NCBI GenBank assembly: GCA_040007895.1
Contig: JBDTUE010000096.1
Coordinates: 1-14,208, forward strand
Direction of reading: 5' to 3'
DNA from: JADJLQ01 sp040007895
GTDB taxonomy: Bacteria; Bacteroidota; Bacteroidia; Chitinophagales; Saprospiraceae
DNA length: 14,208 nt
Shown: positions 1 through 7,085 of the stretch, piece after piece
Position numbering within the stretch: the first letter of the stretch is position 1
How the letters are laid out: each line of letters opens with the position of its first letter
Made by a program: the position numbers and the translations under genes
The notes under the pieces: model-generated
Told to the model about the DNA's origin: nothing
Database searches by the model: none
What the model saw: the letters and a program-made list of their open reading frames with translations, nothing else

Positions 1-116
1 GAAGGGTGAAAGGTGAAAAAGGTGAAGGGGCGACTTTCGGACTTTCAATCTTCCCGTCTTTCAGACTTAACCCTTTATCTTTTAACCTTTTTAGCCTTAA
101 CCTTTTCATCTTTTAT
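1..116. repeat. Low-complexity intergenic repeat downstream of ligD
   Basis: Non-coding stretch at the left edge, 3' of ligD. Three blocks are visible. Positions 1-30 are purine-only apart from three T's and carry three copies of a GGTGAA-type unit. Positions 32-71 read as five imperfect copies of an 8-base unit with consensus GACTTTCA (units begin at 32, 40, 48, 56 and 64). Positions 67-110 carry three copies of TTAACC followed by C/T runs. The left unit (AAAGGTGAA) is nearly the reverse complement of the right unit (AAAGGTTAA when reversed), so the stretch could fold into a long imperfect hairpin and might serve as a 3' end for ligD. That role is inference; there is no clean GC stem plus T-tract. 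Confidence 0.55.
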
Positions 117-2468
117 TCATTCCAAGTCCGGCCTCAACTGAACAAACACCGGTTCTCTTAATGTATCATTCGGAGTGATCGATGCATATTGAATTTCGCA
201 AATTCTGATTGGTTTGACCCAGGTAGTATTCTTTTCTTCTTCCATTTTAATATTTACGGGTTTTGAATCAACTACGATAGGCATAAGGGTATTCTGTTTG
301 AGATCGTTCAATAAAGCTGCGTCAAATCCTGAACCCACTCGGCCGCGATAAATCCATTCCCCGTTTTCACCTTTCGAAATCAGTTGCATAGCACCAAAAT
401 GCTCTTCACGGTCCCCTTTGCCGGCAGTAAATCCTGCGATATAACATTCAATAGTATTCCTGAATTTTATTTTTATCCAGTCATTGCTTCTTTTCCCTGG
501 AATATAAATGCTATCTCTTTTTTTAGCCATGATCCCTTCGAGGTTCATTTTTTCGGCGGCATTAAAAAGACTTGCTCCATCATCGAATACATCACTCAAT
601 CGAAAGACATTCTTTGATTTTACCAGGTCTCTTATCCAAGCCTGTCTTCTGATAATGGGCTCTTTGAGCAAATGACGGCCGTCAATATACATCAGGTCAA
701 ATAAATAACAATATGCTGGTTTGGATTTTTTAATGATATCTATTGCAAAATTGCCTGCATGCATACGGGATATTACATCCATAAAAACCGGCAAACCTTT
801 TTGGTTAAGGCATACAATCTCTGCATCAAAAATGCCAACACTGATATTAAGATCTTCCCTGGCTTTAAGGATCTCAGGAAATTGTTTTGAAATATCTCTG
901 CCTGAGCGGGAAAGAATCTTGATATTTTCTTCATCTACCTGGAGAGTAACCCGGATACCATCCCATTTAACTTCGTAAATGAAAGATTCAGCCGGTTGAG
1001 GCAGGGTGGGCGATGAAATAGCCAGCATAGGTGATATATAGGTATTCCTGTCCCATTGATTTTTATCTACCCGTTCAAGCAACCATTCTTTGCCTTTGGT
1101 ATTATGCATCCTGAATTCGCCTTCCAATTCAGGACTAAATAATCTAAAATAAAACCCATCTTTTTTTTCTTTGGTAATTTCAAATTTACCTCTTGCAAAA
1201 ATCCACATCGGACCTCCACCATATTCTCCCTTGGGAATGACTCCTTCAAAATGTAAATATTGAACAGGGTGGGGTTCTGTTTCAATAGCCATTCTTTTGA
1301 TACCGGGTATATCCGGCATTCCACGAGGTACTGCCCAACATCTTAATACACCTTCAACTTTCAATCTCAGATCATAATGCAATCGGGACGCATGATGCCG
1401 GTGTATTACAAAAGCATTAGGATCATCGTATTCATCATTAGATTCGTTTTGAGATTCACCTTGATCTCCGGTAGGTTCTGGACTTTTTTCAAAATCCCGC
1501 TTGCCCATATAAGTAGTTAACTGTCCCGGAGTTTTATGTTTATTGCCTTCTGGATTAATGGTTTCTTTTGGTTGAGATTTACGGAAAGTGTGCAACAACA
1601 TTGCTTTGCTATAGAAGCCATCCCAGGCATCTCCGTATTGTTCCAAATATTTTGGAGCGGAATGGATATCATAAGCTTTACCACTTTCAAGTTGATCGAG
1701 GTCTGCCCAATTGACTGGCATTGAAACCGGGGCTTGCGGTTTACCTCTCAGGGAGTATGGTGAAATTATAGTCTGTGAAGCATGATTGCGTTGAATGTCA
1801 ATAAAAATTTTATCAGTTCGTTGATTTTTCCTAATGTTGAGAGTACATAAGTCTTTATGATTGGATGCGAATTCTTCGGTAATTTTTCTAAGGACATCCA
1901 TCATTTCTTCATAGGTATTCGCCGGTTCGATGGGTACGAACAGGTGAAGGCCTTTATTACCACTCGTTTTTAAAAAAGGAGTATATCCATAAGCGGATAA
2001 AAATTTTTTAAGCGAGACAGCTATGGTTTTAGTATTGGACCACCATCCTTCTTCAGGAGGATCAAGATCAAAAACCAGTACATCCGGTTTATCAAAGTTT
2101 GGACGTCGGCAATTCGCCATGTGGAGTTCAAGACCGGCGAGATTGGCTATCCATACAAGGGTGGCTTCTTCATCTGCAATGATATAATGTTTAGCTTCTT
2201 TACCGAGTGTAACACTATCGATCCATTCCGGAGTCCAGTCCGGTTTGTTTTTTTGAAAAAAGACTTCACCTTCTATTCCATCGGGATACCGAATCAGACT
2301 AAGCGGTCGGCCTTTGATATATTTAAGAATAGTAGGCCCTATAGATAGATAATATTGAATGATCTCTGCTTTAAGTATTCCATCATTTTTATAAATAGTT
2401 TTTTCGAGATTGCTGATTTTAAGTACCCTCTTGCCAATCTGTGTAGTATGAAATGTAGATTTAGCCAT
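117..2468 (-). CDS. ligD: ATP-dependent DNA ligase D, polymerase-phosphoesterase-ligase
   Basis: Multifunctional end-processing and sealing enzyme of bacterial non-homologous end joining, which normally works with Ku on DNA double-strand breaks. Three domains are visible in 783 residues. Residues about 15-290 are the primase-polymerase domain, with the metal-binding pair D134/D136 in VFDLDPPE and a third acidic residue D224 in IFIDIQRN. A Ser/Glu/Asp-rich linker spans about 300-350. Residues about 351-465 are the 3'-phosphoesterase, with H358, H364 and D366 in the RLHYD region and H400 in ETEPHP. Residues about 480-783 are the ligase: nucleotidyl-lysine K501 in EVKWDG, YLFDLMYIDG near 588, EGIMAKK near 644, WIKIKF at 664-669, then an OB-fold. 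The order Pol-PE-Lig matches mycobacterial LigD rather than Pseudomonas LigD (PE-Lig-Pol). The ATG at 2468 is the natural start. No ku gene lies in this window. Confidence 0.97.
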   Translation of the reverse strand: MAKSTFHTTQIGKRVLKISNLEKTIYKNDGILKAEIIQYYLSIGPTILKYIKGRPLSLIRYPDGIEGEVFFQKNKPDWTPEWIDSVTLGKEAKHYIIADEEATLVWIANLAGLELHMANCRRPNFDKPDVLVFDLDPPEEGWWSNTKTIAVSLKKFLSAYGYTPFLKTSGNKGLHLFVPIEPANTYEEMMDVLRKITEEFASNHKDLCTLNIRKNQRTDKIFIDIQRNHASQTIISPYSLRGKPQAPVSMPVNWADLDQLESGKAYDIHSAPKYLEQYGDAWDGFYSKAMLLHTFRKSQPKETINPEGNKHKTPGQLTTYMGKRDFEKSPEPTGDQGESQNESNDEYDDPNAFVIHRHHASRLHYDLRLKVEGVLRCWAVPRGMPDIPGIKRMAIETEPHPVQYLHFEGVIPKGEYGGGPMWIFARGKFEITKEKKDGFYFRLFSPELEGEFRMHNTKGKEWLLERVDKNQWDRNTYISPMLAISSPTLPQPAESFIYEVKWDGIRVTLQVDEENIKILSRSGRDISKQFPEILKAREDLNISVGIFDAEIVCLNQKGLPVFMDVISRMHAGNFAIDIIKKSKPAYCYLFDLMYIDGRHLLKEPIIRRQAWIRDLVKSKNVFRLSDVFDDGASLFNAAEKMNLEGIMAKKRDSIYIPGKRSNDWIKIKFRNTIECYIAGFTAGKGDREEHFGAMQLISKGENGEWIYRGRVGSGFDAALLNDLKQNTLMPIVVDSKPVNIKMEEEKNTTWVKPIRICEIQYASITPNDTLREPVFVQLRPDLE

Positions 2469-2811
2469 TTAAAAATAAAGATCAATAAAACAGATAAAGA
2501 TCATTGCGATAAAAATACACAGAATCCTGAACCCATCTTTTATGTTTTTCATAAGCAGGACATCAAATCAGGATCTATTTTAGCATAAGCTCTTAGAATG
2601 TTTTTATGATTTATTCTATAAAAGAAAGAACAGAATGACATCTAAAAAATTTATAAAAGAAGTTATCAGTGAGTTTCAACTATTGCCCCAACATTATCCT
2701 CCAATCTTCAACGCTCACTATGGATAAATCTATTTGTTTTACTTTTGATCAGTGGCTTGGTTGATCCATATAATTGAATGAAACAATTACTTTAATTTTT
2801 TTTTGAAGCTT
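2469..2811. other. 343-base AT-rich gap between divergent ligD and phosphoesterase
   Basis: I see no convincing gene here. On the ligD side the 10-base word ATAAAGATCA occurs twice, at 2475-2484 and 2494-2503, exactly 19 bases start to start. On the right side there is a candidate promoter for the phosphoesterase gene at 2744-2776. Another -7-like box facing ligD (TATTTTTA on the minus strand, 2517-2510) has no partner -33 box and is not annotated. The middle, about 2590-2735, holds nothing I can identify. Confidence 0.6.
2744..2776 (+). promoter_or_regulatory. Candidate Bacteroidota promoter of the phosphoesterase gene
   Basis: TTTG at 2744-2747 and TATAATTG at 2769-2776 are separated by 21 bases. 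The second box differs by one base from TAnnTTTG. It lies 35 bases before the ATG at 2812. A perfect TACTTTTG at 2740-2747 overlaps the first box but has no -33 partner. In such AT-rich DNA this remains a weak call. Confidence 0.35.
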
Positions 2812-3318
2812 ATGAAGATTGGTTTGATTTCTGACACGCATTCGTTCCTCGATCCGGCTATATTGACTTTATTTGAGGATAGGGATGAGATCTGGCACGG
2901 TGGGGATTTTGGTTCCCAGGAAGTAATCGATCAACTCAAATCCTGTAAACCATTAAAAGGAGTATCTGGCAATATTGACAATCCGCAAATTATGCGTCAG
3001 TACCCGTTTGATCTTCATTGGTCCATTGGAAATTTTAATGTTTATATGACCCATATTGCGGGATATCCCGGTAAATATGCGGCCCGAGTAAAAAAGCAAT
3101 TTGTAAGTGCACCTGTAGACTTATTCATTTGCGGTCACTCTCATATTCTTAAGATCATGAAAGATCAAACGTATGGACATCTGCACATCAATCCCGGTGC
3201 TTGTGGCCACGAAGGATTTCATAGCATACGCACTGCTGTTCGATTCGAAATAGTAGAAGATACTTTGAAAAATCTTGAGATCATTGAACTTGGTTTAAGA
3301 GGAAGATTGAATACATGA
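2812..3318 (+). CDS. YfcE/MJ0936-type metallophosphoesterase
   Basis: Small calcineurin-like phosphodiesterase of 168 residues, the usual size for the YfcE/MJ0936 family, which hydrolyses model phosphodiesters; the physiological substrate is generally unknown. The dinuclear metal-site motifs appear in order: D8 and H10 in ISDTH, D32 in HGGDFG, N54 in SGNID, H81 in MTHIAGYPGKY, and H109/H111 in CGHSH, followed by INPGACG. There is no signal peptide, so it is cytoplasmic. I use the ATG at 2812, giving MKIGLISDTH; an in-frame TTG three codons upstream (2803) would add only MKL and is less likely. The next gene starts 38 bases downstream and probably has its own promoter inside the end of this gene. 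The family call is firm; the specific role is not known. Confidence 0.93.
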   Translation: MKIGLISDTHSFLDPAILTLFEDRDEIWHGGDFGSQEVIDQLKSCKPLKGVSGNIDNPQIMRQYPFDLHWSIGNFNVYMTHIAGYPGKYAARVKKQFVSAPVDLFICGHSHILKIMKDQTYGHLHINPGACGHEGFHSIRTAVRFEIVEDTLKNLEIIELGLRGRLNT

Positions 3319-3337
3319 ACAGTTTCAATTATTTTTA
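3307..3337 (+). promoter_or_regulatory. Candidate promoter of the maleylpyruvate-isomerase-like gene
   Basis: TTG at 3307-3309, a 20-base spacer, and TATTTTTA at 3330-3337 (one mismatch to TAnnTTTG). It overlaps the last codons of the upstream phosphoesterase gene and ends 19 bases before the ATG at 3357, the same distance as at other promoters in this window. Confidence 0.4.
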
Positions 3338-3356
3338 AATTCTATTTAACTTTTTT

Positions 3357-4196
3357 ATGTCCGATAAGCACATCCTGACAGAGACCATTCATCTTTTTCC
3401 TGATCTGGATGATTTACTTATACCATTACTCCGTTCTTTAAGTAAAAATGAATGGAATGCTCGGACGATTGCAAAACTATGGACTGTTAAAGATGTTGCT
3501 GCTCACTTGTTAGACGGAAATTTGAAAGGCCTTTCCAATTCGAGAGACCATTATTTTGGACCTAATACGAGCAATATCGATTCATATTCTGACCTGGTTT
3601 CTTTTATTAATCGATTAAATCATACCTGGACCGATGCTGCGCAACGTTTAAGTCCTGTTTTATTAATAGATCTATTAGAAATAACCGGGAAACTATATTC
3701 AGATCACTTATTTACACTTAACCCTGATGATAAAGCGATTTTTTCCGTAGCCTGGGCCGGTGAAGTGACTTCAAGCAATAGGTTTCATATCAATAGAGAG
3801 TACACAGAAAAATTTCTGCATCAACAACAAATTAGGGATGCAGTATTTAAGCCAGGTCTCTTGACGAAAGAGTTATTTTTTCCATTTATGGATACCTTAG
3901 CAGAGGGACTTCCATATACCTATAGGAATGTGGAAGCACCAACCGGTACTATTCTCACTTTAACCGTCATTTCAGAGATCGGAGGATCCTGGAGCATAAT
4001 CAAAAGGGAAAAAAATTGGGAATTAATAAAAACCAAAGAGGTAAGACCTGATGCAAAGGTTGAAATCGATCCGGAAACTGCCTGGAAATTATTTTCTAAA
4101 GGTATGATGGCACAAGATGCGATGGAAAAAATCAAAATTTATGGAGATCTTGAATTAGGATTAAACGTATTGAAGATGATTTCCGTCATGGCCTGA
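3357..4196 (+). CDS. Maleylpyruvate isomerase-like protein (DinB fold plus SCP2-like C-terminus)
   Basis: Resembles the family of mycothiol-dependent maleylpyruvate isomerases, whose N-terminal four-helix DinB-type bundle holds a metal ion and whose C-terminal domain has an SCP2-like fold. In this 279-residue protein the expected metal ligands are visible: H50 in VKDVAAHLLDGN, then E151 and H155 in an E-x3-H arrangement (TEKFLHQQQIRD). From about residue 190 the pattern, including DAKVEIDPETAWKLFSKGM at 232-250, looks like the SCP2-like domain. Mycothiol is an actinobacterial thiol, so a Bacteroidota member presumably uses another thiol or does other chemistry; that is inference. There is no signal peptide. 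The start is ATG 3357, preceded by an A/T-rich leader with no Shine-Dalgarno sequence. The family call is good; the substrate is unknown. Confidence 0.82.
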   Translation: MSDKHILTETIHLFPDLDDLLIPLLRSLSKNEWNARTIAKLWTVKDVAAHLLDGNLKGLSNSRDHYFGPNTSNIDSYSDLVSFINRLNHTWTDAAQRLSPVLLIDLLEITGKLYSDHLFTLNPDDKAIFSVAWAGEVTSSNRFHINREYTEKFLHQQQIRDAVFKPGLLTKELFFPFMDTLAEGLPYTYRNVEAPTGTILTLTVISEIGGSWSIIKREKNWELIKTKEVRPDAKVEIDPETAWKLFSKGMMAQDAMEKIKIYGDLELGLNVLKMISVMA

Positions 4197-4241
4197 TGAA
4201 ACTGCTTTATTAGTCTATACATTTCAAATCTGTCTTAACCC

Positions 4242-4270
4242 TTTGACTTCGCTTTAATGGGCTAACTTTG
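4242..4270 (+). promoter_or_regulatory. Strong Bacteroidota-type promoter of the rluD operon
   Basis: TTTG at 4242-4245 and a perfect TAnnTTTG box (TAACTTTG) at 4263-4270, with a 17-base spacer. Only 6 bases separate the -7 box from the ATG at 4277, so the transcript is predicted to start at or within a few bases of the start codon. Confidence 0.7.
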
Positions 4271-4276
4271 CATTTC

Positions 4277-5344
4277 ATGATGACGGAAGATGAAAATACA
4301 GGTATTGTTGAGGAGACTGATGATCTTCAGGATGAATTAATTATTAAAATCGATAAGCGACAATCACCTATCCGCATTGATTCATTTTTAAACGATAGAC
4401 TTAAAAATGTTTCTCGTACGAGGATTCAGCATGGATTAAGAGCGGGGGCAATTACGGTAGATGGGTATTCCGTCAAACCGAATTTTAAGATAGCACCACT
4501 TCAGACTATTAAAGTGATTGTTCCTCACCAGGAAAAGTATGATATCATTCCTGAGGACATTCCATTGAATATCCACTATGAAGACGATGATCTGATGATT
4601 ATCAATAAACCTGCAGGCATGGTGGTACATCCGGGAGTAGGAAACCCCAGGGGGACATTATTGAATGGATTGGCACACTATTTAAACTACGATGAATCCA
4701 AAAAGAAATCTTCTGAACCGGGGTTTAACTATGAGCGTTTAGGATTAGTCCATCGGATAGATAAAGAAACATCGGGATTATTAGTCATTGCAAAAAACGA
4801 ATTTGCATTGTCACATTTAGCCAAACAGTTTTATGATCATACTTCATCCCGGGAATATGTGGCCCTCGTTTGGGGTGAACCCGAACTTCAGGAAGGTATA
4901 GTTGATTTGCCTATAGGAAGACATCCACGGCATAGACAATTATATACTGTTTTTCATGACCGGGATAAAGGTAAACATGCTGTGACTCATTGGGAAATGA
5001 TAGAAAGAATGTATTATGTATCTCTGATTAAATGTATATTAGAAACAGGCCGTACCCACCAGATCAGGGTACATATGCAATCACAAGGACATCCCGTATT
5101 TAATGATGAACGATATGGTGGTGACAGAATAGTCAAAGGGACGGTGTATACCAAATACAAACAATTTGTAGATAATCTATTTGAAGGATTCCCGAGACAC
5201 GCGCTGCATGCTAAGACCCTGGGTATTGATCATCCCGTTACCGGCCAAAGATTGACTTTTGATTCACCGTTACCCAATGAGTTTGAAATTTTATTGGAGA
5301 AATGGCGGAATTACATCAGGAATCAAAAGGAATTAAAAGGATGA
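4277..5344 (+). CDS. rluD: 23S rRNA pseudouridine synthase, RluD/RluA family
   Basis: Converts specific uridines of large-subunit rRNA to pseudouridine; in E. coli RluD acts on helix 69 (positions 1911, 1915 and 1917). Numbered from ATG 4277 (355 residues), an S4 RNA-binding domain spans about residues 32-82 (IRIDSFLNDRL, then ITVDG). The RluA-type catalytic domain follows, with NKPAGMVVHPG near 110-120, the signature HRIDKETSG at 160-168 with catalytic D163, and the GRTHQIRVHM motif near 258-267. The N-terminal 20 residues are acidic. An in-frame TTG at 4268 lies inside the -7 promoter box and cannot be the start if that promoter is used; ATG 4277 or 4280 is chosen. The stop overlaps the next gene's start (ATGA). 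Family assignment is firm; RluD rather than another RluA paralogue is likely, not proven. Confidence 0.93.
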   Translation: MMTEDENTGIVEETDDLQDELIIKIDKRQSPIRIDSFLNDRLKNVSRTRIQHGLRAGAITVDGYSVKPNFKIAPLQTIKVIVPHQEKYDIIPEDIPLNIHYEDDDLMIINKPAGMVVHPGVGNPRGTLLNGLAHYLNYDESKKKSSEPGFNYERLGLVHRIDKETSGLLVIAKNEFALSHLAKQFYDHTSSREYVALVWGEPELQEGIVDLPIGRHPRHRQLYTVFHDRDKGKHAVTHWEMIERMYYVSLIKCILETGRTHQIRVHMQSQGHPVFNDERYGGDRIVKGTVYTKYKQFVDNLFEGFPRHALHAKTLGIDHPVTGQRLTFDSPLPNEFEILLEKWRNYIRNQKELKG

Positions 5345-6354
5345 ATCTCGAAGATAGAATCGGAATTTGTGTCCAGGTAGGAAAGTTTCTTTTGGGAAAA
5401 CCAAATGATTTGATGGAGGTGATAAGGAAAGCAGGCCAGGAAAATGTCTGGTTTGATTCAATGTATACCTGGTCAGCTATTGAAAACATAGCAACTATTT
5501 TTTTGAAAGAAGAAAACCTTAGAGCATGGACCGCTAATTATTCTATTGTAGAAGGGACATCAAAAAAAGTAGGACTGGTCATGGCGGGCAATATTCCATT
5601 GGTTGGATTTCACGACGTGCTGGCGATATTTATCTGTGGTCATTACAGCATTCTAAAACTATCTCAAAAGGATAGTTTACTTTGGCCTTATATCCTTGGA
5701 GTATTTAAAACAATAGATGCTCGCACGGAATCATATTTTACGATTGAAGATCGGTTGAATGGAATAGATGCAGTGATTGCTACCGGAAGTGATAATGCAT
5801 CCAGGTATTTTTTGTATTACTTTGACAAATATCCCCATGTGATAAGAAAGAACAGGGTAGGAATCGCAGTAATAACAGGTCAGGAATCGGAAAAAGAACT
5901 TATGTCATTGGGCTCAGATGTATTTCAATTTTATGGCTTAGGTTGTAGAAATGTATCTTCATTATTGGTCCCGGAAGGATATGATTTTATTCCCTTATTA
6001 AAATTATGGGAATCTTATGGAACTCTGAGAGACAACCATGCATACAATAATAATTATGATTACAATTATGCGATTTATCTGTTGAATCAAACTCCGTTTT
6101 TGGCAAATGGGTCTATTATATTACTGGAGAGTACGGACCTGGTGAGTCGATTGGCTTGTTTGAATTATAGATATTATAAGACTATAGAAGATGTCATTAC
6201 TATCTTATCCTCTTCAAAAGATAAGATCCAAACCATTGTATGTCATCAAGACCTTTCAGGAATTAGTGTATTAAATCCTGGTCAGACGCAATGTCCGGCC
6301 CTAATGGATTATGCAGATGATGTGGATATTGTTCAATTTCTTTTGAAATTATGA
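5341..6354 (+). CDS. Acyl-CoA reductase, LuxC-like
   Basis: Looks like the LuxC-type acyl-CoA reductase family, in the aldehyde dehydrogenase superfamily, which reduces acyl-CoA to an aldehyde with NADPH through a cysteine thioester. From ATG 5341 the protein has 337 residues, shorter than LuxC of luminous bacteria (about 480) but, from memory, usual for Bacteroidota homologues. Visible signatures: VMAGNIPLVGFHD at 80-92, ATGSDNASRYF at 147-157, and YGLGCRNVSS at 198-207 with presumed catalytic C202; an Asn/Tyr-rich NNNYDYNYA follows near 236-244. The ATG at 5341 overlaps the rluD stop as ATGA, after a purine-rich AAAAGG. An ATG at 5302 would add 13 residues inside rluD and is less likely. 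The stop in turn overlaps the nth start. No luxD- or luxE-like gene lies nearby, so its product and partner are unknown. Confidence 0.85.
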   Translation: MNLEDRIGICVQVGKFLLGKPNDLMEVIRKAGQENVWFDSMYTWSAIENIATIFLKEENLRAWTANYSIVEGTSKKVGLVMAGNIPLVGFHDVLAIFICGHYSILKLSQKDSLLWPYILGVFKTIDARTESYFTIEDRLNGIDAVIATGSDNASRYFLYYFDKYPHVIRKNRVGIAVITGQESEKELMSLGSDVFQFYGLGCRNVSSLLVPEGYDFIPLLKLWESYGTLRDNHAYNNNYDYNYAIYLLNQTPFLANGSIILLESTDLVSRLACLNYRYYKTIEDVITILSSSKDKIQTIVCHQDLSGISVLNPGQTQCPALMDYADDVDIVQFLLKL

Positions 6355-6983
6355 CGATAAAGGAAAGAGCCGCTTCTGTCTTGATAATCCTCGAAAAATA
6401 TTTTCCTGAACCGGAAGTACCTTTAAATCATAAGGATCCATTTACATTATTGATAGCCGTATTGCTTTCAGCTCAATGTACCGATGAACGTGTAAATAAA
6501 ATAACGCCCATGTTATTTGAATTAGCCGATGATCCCTGGAAAATGTCCAAACTTACAGCACAACAAATTGAGCAAATCATAAGACCCTGTGGACTCGGGC
6601 CCGCCAAATCAAAAGCTATACACCTTACGTCCAACATATTAATAAATCAATATCATGGCGTAGTACCAGATCAAATCGAATTATTGGAACAACTTCCAGG
6701 AGTTGGTCATAAAACTGCTTCTGTAGTACTTTGTCAGGCATTTAATAAGCCGGCATTTCCGGTAGATACACACATTCAACGATCAGCATATCGATGGGGA
6801 TTGAGTGATGGTAAAAGTGTAGTTCAAACCGAAAAAGATTTAAAAAAACTTATTCCGGAGTCTCTTTGGATTAAAGCTCACTTACAGATTATTTTATTTG
6901 CCAGGAAATATTGTCCGGCTAGAGGACATGACATGATGGATTGTCCGATATGTTCAAAATATGGTATTAAAAGCAGAATGTAA
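6351..6983 (+). CDS. nth: Endonuclease III, DNA glycosylase/AP lyase
   Basis: Base-excision repair enzyme that removes oxidised pyrimidines and cleaves at abasic sites. The 210-residue length is normal for Nth. The helix-hairpin-helix LPGVGHKTA (115-123) carries the catalytic lysine K121, and the catalytic aspartate D139 sits in FPVDTHIQR. SAQCTDERVN at 40-49 is the expected early motif. The C-terminal iron-sulfur loop is unusual: E. coli Nth has C-x6-C-x2-C-x5-C, whereas here only C188, C198 and C201 are present (C-x9-C-x2-C) and the protein ends nine residues later. The second and fourth canonical positions are Met and Tyr, so a standard [4Fe-4S] site is incomplete. The start ATG overlaps the upstream stop (ATGA), the third gene in a tightly coupled operon with rluD. 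Confidence 0.95.
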   Translation: MTIKERAASVLIILEKYFPEPEVPLNHKDPFTLLIAVLLSAQCTDERVNKITPMLFELADDPWKMSKLTAQQIEQIIRPCGLGPAKSKAIHLTSNILINQYHGVVPDQIELLEQLPGVGHKTASVVLCQAFNKPAFPVDTHIQRSAYRWGLSDGKSVVQTEKDLKKLIPESLWIKAHLQIILFARKYCPARGHDMMDCPICSKYGIKSRM

Positions 6984-7085
6984 TAAAGAGCTATTCAAAG
7001 GTTTTGTTTATTCAACAGGATTCGATTTTTTAGATCCTAATGACTTAAAAAAGAACTTTCGAATGGTTTAAGCGAAGTCAATAAA

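Noticed and set aside
1067..1324. Minus-strand frame of 85 codons inside ligD in another phase
   Set aside because: It lies wholly within conserved ligD phosphoesterase coding sequence and shows no protein-family signal.
2355..2588. Plus-strand frame of 77 codons running from antisense of ligD into the intergenic gap
   Set aside because: Half is antisense to conserved ligD; no promoter, start context or recognisable motif supports it.
7055..7078. Possible hairpin between convergent nth and tamL (ACT(T)TCG with CGAAGT)
   Set aside because: Six base pairs with a bulge, an 11-base loop and no T-tract on either side; too weak to call a terminator.
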